Source of the DNA: Lentinus brumalis | Lineage: Eukaryota; Basidiomycota; Agaricomycetes; Polyporales; Polyporaceae | Length of the DNA: 64,000 bases | Assembly: GCA_001792895.1 (NCBI GenBank) | Contig: MARA01000037.1 | Location: forward strand, 186,001 to 250,000 | Direction of reading: 5' to 3' | In this document: positions 22,140-31,270 of the stretch, in pieces | How positions within the stretch are numbered: position 1 is the stretch's first letter | Layout of the letters: every line of letters starts with the position of its first letter | Notes under the pieces: generated by a model | Database searches by the model: none | Told to the model about the DNA's origin: nothing | The model's input: the letters and a program-made list of their open reading frames with translations, nothing else | Translations under genes and position numbers: made by a program

Positions 22140-23217
22140 ACATGACTATGGTTCTGACACTGTCACCCTCATCTTGTCAAACGGGTCGATCTCCGCTACA
22201 AGTCAACAGCACGACTATCTTCTCCGTCCGAGCGCCGAACCATTCGAGTCTATGCCACTGTATCAGTTCGTTGGTCTTACAGAGAAAATAACCGCTACTG
22301 CAGAGACTCGTCGCTTGGATCGCAGGGTCACCAAAGCGACTCCAGGCCGCCGGTCCGCCGGCCGTCCTTCGCAGGATCGGGGGACCTTTATGCCAGACCA
22401 TCCTCAATACGAGTCTCATCTCCTCCGGAGAAGAGTAGTTTGGGTCGTCCCAGTTCTAATCGGTCCCCGTGTACCCCGAAACGATGGCACCTCCGAAGAA
22501 CTTGAGGTGTGGTCTCGCAGCGTGTTGCTGTTGTTTATACCGTGGCGCTCTCCTGCTGACCTTCGACACCCTTCGGAGTCATGGTCAGACGCTTATCGCC
22601 GCCAACAAAGCCTCATCCCTCCTGAGCATCTCTCGATCATCCACAACATGACAGTCTTATCCCAATGTCGGGACGCTCGGGACCAAGCTTGCCGTGACAG
22701 ACGAGCCTTTTATGCAGGTGTGTCGCGGACTGATGCACCTTCTAATTCTGTTGCAAACAGCGAGGAAGCTACGTTCGAGCTTCCTGAGATCGACGCGGAA
22801 GAAGTTGCTCAACATGAATGCCGAGTTCAGCCTCCCGTCCCTCAGACACCAGAGCAAGTTCTGGATGCGGTTGTTTCTGTACCCGTACGTGTTGCAATCG
22901 CTCGCTGTTATGCTCAAAACGTTGCTCCACGTACGGACGTGTCGTACGGAGCCGCGGAACGGCTTACTCCATCCGAATCAACCACTGTGGGTATTGAGGA
23001 GACATTTATGCGCGCTCTCAAACGCAAACGTCGTCCGGAGATCCTTTCACCGCCCGCTGTTGTCCCCGTTATCCCGTTGGACACCGTACACCCACCGGGT
23101 CCTTCCGTGAACGTCATGACTCTCCCTTCTTTACACGCGAGTGTGCCCTCGGGTTCACTGCTCCCCCTTCACTCTTCTCTTACCAGATCGACCTTCGTGC
23201 GGCGATCGATCAGGTAA
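22126..23217 (+). CDS. Helitron protein, central part in a second frame
   Basis: The frame runs from STSPEHDYGSDTVTL through HDYLLRPSAEPFESMPLYQF and HPQYESHLLRRR to VLIGPRVPRNDGTSEELE and SVLLLFIPWRSPADLR. These are typical of the stretch between Rep and helicase in Helitron proteins, where a plain VP(I/V)LIGP...LF.PWR pattern recurs. The first ATG of this frame is 22174, but the similarity begins earlier, so this is a continuation of the upstream reading frame and not a separate gene. It ends at TAA 23215-23217. The helicase reading (YQIDLRAAIDQVIIEYH from 23181) lies in another frame, so a second change is needed between about 23100 and 23217. Confidence 0.75.
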   Translation, partial: STSPEHDYGSDTVTLILSNGSISATSQQHDYLLRPSAEPFESMPLYQFVGLTEKITATAETRRLDRRVTKATPGRRSAGRPSQDRGTFMPDHPQYESHLLRRRVVWVVPVLIGPRVPRNDGTSEELEVWSRSVLLLFIPWRSPADLRHPSESWSDAYRRQQSLIPPEHLSIIHNMTVLSQCRDARDQACRDRRAFYAGVSRTDAPSNSVANSEEATFELPEIDAEEVAQHECRVQPPVPQTPEQVLDAVVSVPVRVAIARCYAQNVAPRTDVSYGAAERLTPSESTTVGIEETFMRALKRKRRPEILSPPAVVPVIPLDTVHPPGPSVNVMTLPSLHASVPSGSLLPLHSSLTRSTFVRRSIR

Positions 23218-24766
23218 TAATAGAGTATCACCTATTCCGTAACGCCGAGCAACTGCGGGCCTTCGAGATAGTTGCCGAGCACGTCTGTTTCGGAGGTCCG
23301 CAGTTACGAATGTACATAGGGGGGTCGGCGGGACTGGGAAATCCCATGTCGTCCACGCGATTCTACGTCTGTTTGAACTCCTTAATCGTAGGAACCAAAT
23401 TCTCGTATCTGCTCCCACAGGAGCCGCCGCCATTCTCATCGGGGGCTATACGATCCACTCGCTGCTGCTTCTTCCCTACAAGAAGAACACGAACCTGCAA
23501 CCCTTGACGGTACTGTGGAAGGACGTGTTGTACCTGATCGTAGACGAGGTCTCCATGGTTAGCGCGAACTTGATGGGCGACATTTCCAGTCGCTTGCAAC
23601 ACGCTAAAGGAGCCTCGAACGTCGCAGAGGATACGCCTTTCGGGGGCGTGAATGTCATCTTCCTAGGTGACTTCGGCCAGCTGAGTCCTGTCAGCGATGC
23701 GCCCCTCTACAGCCGGAGATTCTCAGCTAAACCTACAATCCAGGACACTCAGAGAAAGCGGGGAATCATTGCGTTCAAGGGCGTGTATCTATGGAAGAGT
23801 GTGACGACCGTCGTGTTGCTCCGTAAAAATCAGCGACAACTTAATGATGAGGGCTACGGTAACTTACTGGCACGCGTCCGCTTAGGGCAGAGTGGGAATG
23901 CACGCCTCAAAAGGACGGCGTTTGACTTTCGTACCCTCCAGACGCGCCTTCTGCAAAACTTCACCCCTGAAACATGCCTGCGGTTCGCCGACGCGCCTTT
24001 CATAGTGGGGAGAAAAACTGTCCGTGATGCACTAAACAATCAGCTGGTTCAGTATCATGCCGCTCGTCTCAAGACAGATGTTCACGTGTACTTTTCAAGG
24101 GATACTGCCTCTGGCGAACCCCTACAAGCCGCAGACCAAGAGTTAGTTTGGAATCTCCGTTCATCCAAGACACATGACTCGCCTGGGCGACTTCCTCTTT
24201 TCCCTGGTATGTCCGTCATGGTACAGGAAAATATCGCCTTCGCTCACAATGTCGTCAATGGAGCGGTAGGAACTGTACGGGACATCAAGTACGAAGAAGA
24301 GAGTGGACGGCGCTTTCTTGTGGTCGTCTATATTGAGATCCCCGGCGCCGGTCGTCTTTTAGGCCAAACGAAAGACGATATCATCCCCGTTTTCCCAACC
24401 CCTAGTTACTTTTCCTGGACTCCGTCGCCCCTCGCTCCAGGAGACAAACCACCGTCGCGTGCCATTCGTCGCTACCAGCCGCCTATCTTGCCTGCATACG
24501 CGTATACAGACTATAAGGCCCAGGGGCGCTCGCTCGACAACGCCGTCATTGATCTCCAAAGTGCCCTGTCCATACAGGGAGCATACGTTATGCTCTCGCG
24601 GGTCCGTACTATTGAAGGTGTCGCAATTCTGAGACCTTTCCGAGCCCTAAAAATCGAGGAGCGTCTGAAAGAAGAACTGAGAACCCAGCTCACCGACCTG
24701 GAAGATCTCGCTCTCCGTACAGCCTGCGCCCATCCTTGTAGAACTCGTCATGCCTACTACTCTTAG
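23181..24766 (+). pseudogene. Helitron Pif1-like helicase, frame broken at Walker A
   Basis: The SF1B helicase part of the Helitron unwinds DNA during transposition. From 23181 the frame reads AAIDQVIIEYH, then LRAFEIVAEHV and PQLRMYIGG up to a run of six G (23319-23324). The Walker A sequence GVGGTGKSHVVHAIL follows in the -1 frame. Downstream motifs are present: APTGAAAILIGG (motif Ia-like), LIVDEVSMVSANL (Walker B, DE), VIFLGDFGQLSP (motif III), YTDYKAQGRSLDNAVIDL (motif V) and YVMLSRVRTIEGVAIL (motif VI). The stop is at 24764-24766. A seventh G would keep the frame open, so a one-base loss in the homopolymer is the simplest explanation. Whether this is mutation or consensus error cannot be told here. 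Confidence 0.85.
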
Positions 24767-25152
24767 CTACTGCCCTCTCCGTTCAGTTCTTCCATACCGA
24801 CTACGTTGACTGCCAACAACTCCTGCTTAGAGCGCGTTGTACGACCGGGGGCGGTGGTGGTTTCTCCCGTTGCCCACGTGGCCAGGTCTGCCCGGAGGGG
24901 CCCTAACCTTATATACTTTGAGCGACTCTCGTAACACTCTAGGCAGAACGGACCAATCGAACACTTATTTTGCGTCCATCTAATGTAAGCGCCCGCATCG
25001 AAGATCTTCTCTGAAGTCACCGCGTTTGTCTACTGTAAGTTGAGGTATACTTCAAGCTTCAATGGCCGTACAGTCGCGACGGCCGTTTTGAAAAGCTTCG
25101 CAACCACAGCGAGTATAATACGAGCGACGTCCAACTCCTGCTATTCCACTCG
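24767..25152. other. Right flank of Helitron, single-copy sequence before the array
   Basis: No coding feature is supported. The sequence does not recur in the later units; similarity to the promoter part of the array begins near 25153. The Helitron 3' end should lie here, but I could not identify a convincing hairpin plus CTRR. Confidence 0.4.
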
Positions 25153-25451
25153 ATAACACATGGCTCTTCGGCGGTCTGGCTGGGCCCCTCGCGACTCAAG
25201 ACGGCCCCAGGATCTTTGACACAGGAATGCGCGGTGGGCCCCTCTAGCTCTGGCGACGTCGGGCGGATATTAGACAGCACCGATGGGTGTGTCTTGCATG
25301 GGCTCTCCGCTAGGAATGGCGGGAAAGCAGATCCCAGATGGTTCCACGTGACCGGTATAGTATGTCATAAGGTGTAGCGCGTCCAAGTCGGCATTCCCTT
25401 TCACCTCCACCTCCTACTCTTCCTTGCTCACCGTCTCTATCCCCGCCTGCC
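25153..25451 (+). promoter_or_regulatory. Hexokinase-type promoter region, copy A
   Basis: This is the shared sequence upstream of the hexokinase start. It ends in a pyrimidine-rich stretch (CACCTCCACCTCCTACTC and on to about 25440) just before ATG 25452, a common fungal core-promoter feature. The same block lies at 46241-46598 and 61415-61766. Copies C and D also carry a short direct repeat, GACGCAGTGGACG, at the left end that copy A lacks. Confidence 0.5.
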
Positions 25452-26767
25452 ATGAGCAAGACCCACGCGGCTTATGCGCCCTCGTCCGACGCCAGCCGCC
25501 GCATCCTCGACGAAATCGAGGAGCAGTTCCGCTTGACCAAGGAGGACCTCACGCGCATCACTGCCCAGTTCCTCGAGGACTTCTCGCTCGGTCTCAGAGA
25601 GTACAACCACCCGATGGCCATGATGTACGTCCTGGGTAACCTCGCAAGTGTAGCATGCATTCACGCGATAAGCTCTGCAGCCCGACATTCGTGACCGGAG
25701 TACCGAACGGTTCAGAAACTGGGTGAGTCTTCAGCTATCTCCTACCTCTGGCCCCTCCTCCCCCTGCTCGCTGCCTGCGTATCATGCCTATCGTGCAACA
25801 GGAGCCGTGCAAACAACGGTCGTCTTCCGCATTGACGCGCTCTCGTACGAGTCTTGGATTCGCGCGCTCCTTATGGCAGTTTGCTCTGGCATCAAGAAGC
25901 TCCATTGCGTCCAGCGACCGAGATTACGCACTCGGCGTAACCCATCCATCGATATGACAAGTATGGGAGCGCAGCTCACCGGCAGTCCGTCCCTTCGTGC
26001 GGGATGCGCGACTGTGCGCGTCGTCCCTTGGGCTCTCAGGGCGTCGCGTACGCGCGCAGCATTTCCTCCGCCTCTGGCTTGCTGTCACAGGACCGCGAAG
26101 ACCGCAAAGTTTTGCATGCGAAGTCGCGGTACCTTTGGCGTGACGACGTCATACTTGGGCTCGGACGACGTCCTTGATCTTGTCGAGCGCTTCCGAGATC
26201 CCGAACTGATCTGACGGCCTTGCAGAACATTTCTCGCGCTCGATCTCGGCGGAACAAACCTGTACGAGTCTACGCCCTCATATAGGCTTGCGTGATAATA
26301 ACCTTCACCGCCGTCCAGGCGAGTCTGCGAAGTCGAGCTGCTCGGCAACCATGAGTTCGTCTTGAGGCAGCAGAAGTACAAGGTGTCGGATGCCCTGAAG
26401 ACAGGAGAGGCCACAGCTCTGTTTGGTGAGTGATATGCCCAATCGCCATGCGCGGACGCGTAGCTTATTGTAGCCGAAACGCTACCGCAGATTACCTGGC
26501 CGATTCCGTCGACGCTTTCCTGACCGAGTACGCTTCCGCCGTCCCTTCAAGTCCCTCATCCGAACGAGGCAATCCGTTCGCGTCCCCATCGCTGTCGGAA
26601 GAGCCGGCGGTCCCTCTCGGTCTCACATTCAGCTTCCCCGTCGAACAAACTGCTCTTAACGAAGGAAAGATCCTGACTTGGACGAAAGGCTTCGCTGCGA
26701 AGAACGCCATCGCTGTGAAGTTGCTCCAGGACGCCTTCGCGACGCATCTGGCCCTGGTGCACGATGC
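25452..26767 (+). pseudogene. Hexokinase 5' half, copy A
   Basis: Exons join in phase: 25452-25624, 25681-25722, 26226-26261, 26319-26425 and 26491-26767. They read as the N-terminal half of a fungal hexokinase: IEEQFRLTKEDLTRITAQFL, PMAMIPTFVTGVPNGSETG, TFLALDLGGTNLRVCEVEL (phosphate-1/ATP motif), NHEFVLRQQKYKVSDALKTG, YLADSVDAFLTEYA, then GLTFSFPVEQTALNEGKIL and TWTKGFAAKNA (sugar-binding region). After KNAI a few residues normally present (GKD-type) are missing, and the match ends at LALVHDAS, just where the catalytic Asp lies (VNDT in true hexokinases). The second half (adenosine site, phosphate 2) is absent. Intron 2 (25723-26225, 503 bp) holds about 410 bp of extra DNA. The fragment keeps promoter and introns, so it came from DNA and not mRNA. 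It cannot make an active enzyme. Confidence 0.85.
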
Positions 26768-29700
26768 GAGTCCGGCGGCGGCGGACTGCGGCGGCATGTG
26801 TAGACAGCGGAATATATTTGTTCGCGCGATTCGCGGTGGATCTCGGGTGTGCGATCGTGTCGACGAGGACCCGCCGATAAAAACGTTGGAAAGGGCGGTT
26901 TCGGGGCCATATAGAAACGTAAGAGTCTTCTCCTAGATGGTGTGCCCTCTGCGCGGACTTCTGCGCGGCATGGGCTTCTGCGGACTCGGATTCGGGCTAT
27001 GGAGTGCATGTGCAAGACTTGTACAAGACTAGCAAATATACGCATTCTCCCCAGAGCTCCCGCCCGCAGCCTGCTCGAAAAACACTCCCTGCAAGTGGAT
27101 TGATATGGGCGCCTATCCCCGGGACTTGACGCGATCTCGTGTCTCGGCGCGTCCTGCGCGTCCTGCCTCCCGCCACCACTGCCTCCGTCCCTCTTGCCCG
27201 CCACACTCGACGCTGCTCGGAACTCGACAACCGTACTCACAGGTAAGCGGCGTTCGTTGCGACGGACGCACTCTGGAACACGTACTTACCTGATTGCTGA
27301 GTGCACACGCATCACTCCGCACGCCGCGACGCCTGCTCCAAGCATCGGGCCTCGTGCACTGTGCTGCCGGTGAGTCGCTGCACCGCCCGACCATTCAGGC
27401 CCGCAGGCTGGCGTCCGTGACGGAAGAGGTAGGCTGTGCATCCAGGAAGTACGGCCACGACACACAGGTACGCATATTGGAGTTGCGTTCGCGTCGAGCT
27501 TCGCGCGGCAGTGCAATCGGCAAGTCGCCGGAGCAGCCCGAACACTTCTTGAATCGACGCACAGGTGAGTAGCTGTATGCGGAGGTTCTAGGACACTTCG
27601 CATATGCCTGTCCTGCTCGCGTCTGCGCCGGCGGAACGCTGCTCGCGGCAGTAGGTACGACTCCGAGTCCGGGTGTGCGCACTGTAACCGTCTTCGCGTC
27701 GACGGCAGCCGGTGAGTCGCAGGTACCATGTCCTTGAACGAGCCGAAACATACCGGTCTAGCAGACAGGCACAGAGTCTGAGCTGCTCGAGTCTGGGCCC
27801 GGAGAAACTCTGCTTCAGGTAGGTCCTATCGGTAAGTACGACTCCCGGGCGTGAAGAGCAAGCAGGTGCGTACCTTCGAGCCTCTTTGAGCAAGCAGGTG
27901 CGTACCTTCGAGCCTCTTTCTCCGAGTCTCTCGGCTCGCCTCACGTATTGGGGACGCGTCAGTAAGTAGATCTGCTCAAACATCAGTCAGAATGCAATCG
28001 ATACCCAGAACAACCAAGCGTATGAGAGTACTCACAGGTAGGTCGATCTTGCGGCCGCAGAGCTCAGCACGGCCAAGCCGTGCGGGCAGCAAACGCTACG
28101 GCTCATGGTTGCTTCTGGAAATGACGGACCTGCGCCGCCGCGGAAGCAGACAGCGCAGCCTTCGAGTCCGAGAGCTGCTCGAGTCGTCGCCCAGTAGCTG
28201 GGACGCCTGCGTGCCCAGTAGGGTTTGAGTACACAGGACAGAGTGGGCAGGTCGTGTGCACCATGCGCGGAAGGAAGAGGTTGCGTGTCCATGCTAGCAT
28301 GAACACTTCAGATGGAATTGTGAGGCAGCTCACCTTTGCCTCCAGCGATCCCAACCGTCGTCCCGCAGTCCACGCGTCGCAGAGGATATTGGAGAGTGCA
28401 GGACGGCCATGTGTGGCGAGGACGGTAAGGCTGGCCAAGGCTGCAATGTCGTGAGGGGGAGAATGGCATCGTCGCATTGGAAATGGGAAGAGGCGTCCTT
28501 GACGGTAAGTTATGATGCCAGTGACGGGGACATATGGAACTAGGGACTTGGGAGGCAATGACACGCCGTGCGGAGGTATATTTTCGGGCAGGATGGCCGT
28601 ACGGCCGGCGGGTGGCTTAGACAGCGGCTCCAATCTGTACGGGCGAATAGTGCAGCGGCCGGCCAGACACTGTAAGTCGTGCGGTGACTGCCGGACGGGT
28701 AGAGTAGATAGATGCTCTGGAATGTTGTATCAGTGGGATGATAGACGAGGTCCAACCGCAATTTGTTGAACACTGTCTGCATCAACACGGTCATTATGCC
28801 CGTGGGCCTTGGCGAGCTGCACGTAGCCCCGCAATCTCCGCCGTCGAGCGAGTATCGCCCTCGCTTCGCGTGCCGTCAGATGGTTGACTCCAGCACCTGA
28901 GCATGATCCCGCTGGGATCCCCCAACTCTCGAGAATCCTGGAGCACAATCAGACCGTGACAGAATATATGAGATATACAGCATTTAGCTCTGTATGCATG
29001 GTTGCGCCCTACACAGCGGTGTGCATCTCGGGGTTGAGCCGCTTTAATCGGCCCTTGTAATATGTCAGCCTCAGCATCCGCGCCCTGGGGACGCTAAGCG
29101 TAGCCGGGAGCCTGGGCTGCCAGCATCATGACCTCATCCAGACGCCGCGTTGTGAACTTGTTACTTGAGCTCATCACGCTCATCAAATTTGCTATGGCTA
29201 GTAGGATCTGCCGCTGCCAGGCAGTCATCGGTAAAGCGCAGGCCGTAAGTCTGCACAAAGCATGCTACATTGGAAGCACTATTCCTGGAGCTCTCCACAA
29301 TAAATTGTGGAAGAAGAGGACACAAGCAGACACTGCGGACAATGTCCGAGTCCAAGTCTGGCAGATTGCAACTTAGCTCACTGTGTTCATTCTGTCAATT
29401 GCTAAATATAGCTCAGGCAAGGATACGCACCAGCCAGATAGGAGTGTGTAAGGATGAGAGACGAAGCCAGATCGTGAGAGCGAGCTTCGGAACGAGTCCG
29501 AAGTGAACGGCGCTGGTTGGCGCTTCCACCACTACGCCTTGCACAGATCTGGATCTGGGCGGCCTTCCGCCACCTCTACACCTTCGTACATTGTGCACAA
29601 CCGCAGCCGGCATGCCAGAAGCACCTTAGAAGGCTCACTGGTAGTGCTCTACTGGTACTGAGACATGAGAAGTGGCAAGTCTTATTAATCCTGACTCTGT

Positions 29701-30209
29701 GTCTCCATTCGTCTGCAAATGACCTGTTTCTCGCTAGATCGCGGCGTAAACGTGTTTGTAGCATATGCAATTATGCTGAGGCAATAGGAGACACCCATAC
29801 TTGGTAAGACTAATGCTACGTCTCTGGTGATGTCTACTTGCTGACTGGGAACACGGGATACACGGAACTAGCTGCAGTTCTCCGCCCGCTACTGCAACCG
29901 CCTGCTCAGCATCCCTACAATCTCTTCGTAATTCCAAGCCTCCCCAATTGATGCATCACAGAGCGCCCATTTAGGCGAGCAGCGCCCCCAAATTTGCGAA
30001 CGTCGGAACACACGCTAATGCTTGGAATATCTAGGTCTTCCGCTTCCCACTCCCACTAGCCCACCCTCTCCAGCCGAGCTTGCGCTGTCGCATTCTGGTT
30101 GGTCCGCCACCAGGGATGACTCATACTCGTGCTTCCAAGCTCCGGAAGCTCTTGTAATCTGCATGAGGAGTTTCGCGGGGTCCCGCAGCCCGATGAGACC
30201 CTCCAAGTG
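26768..30209 (+). other. Intron-dense, unidentified plus-strand region, copy A
   Basis: No protein family is recognised. Consensus splice donors recur on the plus strand every 60-300 bp, often directly after CAG: GTAAGC near 27242, GTGAGT near 27371 and 27564, GTACGC 27469, GTAAGT 27832, GTAGGT 28037, GTAAGT 28505 and 28673. This suggests a decayed or functional gene with many small exons. A 32-bp direct repeat (GAGCAAGCAGGTGCGTACC...) lies at about 27856-27920 and is single in copy C. Equivalent regions are 36.87-40.23 kb in B and 52.45-55.64 kb in C. Confidence 0.4.
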
Positions 30210-30218
30210 TATATATAC
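30208..30218 (+). promoter_or_regulatory. TATA box with pyrimidine-rich initiator, copy A
   Basis: GTATATATACC is followed by about 80 bp of nearly pure CT-rich sequence (CTCTCCTCCTCCTCTCC and on) and then ATG 30310. This is a strong fungal core-promoter layout. The same block lies near 40239-40247 in copy B and 55649-55657 in copy C. Confidence 0.6.
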
Positions 30219-30309
30219 CATGCTCTCCTCCTCCTCTCCGACACACATCCCCTCCCATCTCCCATCTCCCAGTGCCTCCGCCTCCTTCCCGCCCTCTACA
30301 TTCTTTGCG

Positions 30310-31270
30310 ATGCTATATTGGCTATTACTCTCGCACACTGTGCCCTTGCTGCTTCAATTCTCCCAGTCAGTGCGTGCACCGTGCATGATCACTGCCACGG
30401 TCCTACTCCTCGGCCCTATGCAGACTCGCAACACATCTCGTCAGTCACTCCGTCTCACATCGCGTGCGTTCCTGGCCTTGTTTACTCACATCTTAACTCT
30501 CGCCAGGTCCAGTTTGATGATCAGGAGGGTGACCATCGATCGGCAATGCCATTCATGAATCATGTGGTAAGTATGTCCCCACCTTCCTATCCTACACACC
30601 GCTGACGCCCCGATATCTTTCAGGGTACGCACTCAGATCTCTTACAGTCATGTCGCCGTCTCGGTACATTGCTCCTCGGCGGTCCACTGACATGTGTTGC
30701 ACAGGTGAGGATTCGTTCGTGGTGAGCATTGCTTTCCGGCGGTGACCTACTGGCAACTAATACTTTACTTGAACTCTCCAGCCTGCACCAGCCTTCTCCC
30801 CAGCTAACCGACATCCCTCAGAAATTGCTTACCGCTCCGGCGGTTCCAGGCGAAGCGGGGAGCGGTCGTCCCCCGGGCAGCAGGTGTGTCATGCGAATGG
30901 TGCAACTGCGACATGTGATGACTGTCTGCGTCCAGAACTGTGACCCCAACACGAGCTCGCCCTGCGGTGCTACTCAGGTATGTCAGTTTCGTCGTTTCCA
31001 TATACTAGAACTGATCACCGGTGCGGCATGTTCCTCAGCAGTACGTACTGCCGGGAGCTGGACTCTGCTCCGCTGTTGCCCTGGTCGCCACTGGCTGTCG
31101 CATCGGAGATCCCGTACAAACGGATGGTGGGTTGTATCTCCACGGAGGTTCGATCGGAATCTTGACCTACTCGCGCGCAGGGAACGCCGCCTGAGTAAGT
31201 ACTCCGTCCGATTGGACTCGGCAGACTTGACCGAGAGCCGTGGGTGCGTATACAGACCGGAAAGATAGAT
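30310..31270 (+). pseudogene. Candidate secreted-protein gene, copy A, frame disrupted
   Basis: This is the counterpart of the copy C gene at 55741-56701. The ATG 30310 follows the TATA/CT-rich block, but small length changes in the signal-peptide region put the conserved reading (SACTVHDHCHGPTPRPYADS and QVQFDDQEGDH) in another frame than the ATG. Splice sites are conserved (GTAAGT at 30568, CAG before GGTACGCACTC). An exon near 30.8 kb contains VCHANGATATCDDC in one frame and CVQNCDPNTSSPCG in the next, so a frame change falls between two Cys-rich pieces. Function unknown. Confidence 0.4.

Larger units (their letters stand above)
18696..24766 (+). mobile_element. Helitron (rolling-circle transposon), coding part, broken frames
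   Basis: The two hallmark activities of a Helitron lie in order on the plus strand: a Rep/HUH region (18696 to about 22.6 kb) and a Pif1-like helicase (about 23.2-24.77 kb). The full element is longer; its 5' TC end, 3' hairpin and CTRR end could not be located. The reading frame changes three times (near 22098-22140, between about 23100 and 23217, and at 23319-23324), so as written it cannot make one continuous protein. The element lies directly left of the hexokinase-containing tandem array. Confidence 0.85.

Noticed and set aside
24767..25152. Helitron 3' terminus
   Set aside because: No clear hairpin followed by CTRR and a T target could be fixed by eye; several weak CTAG/CTAA candidates exist.
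25723..26214. 163-codon frame (from ATG 25723) as a separate gene
   Set aside because: It starts at the intron 2 donor itself and crosses intron sequence. It is better explained as intron with inserted DNA, reported as a finding.
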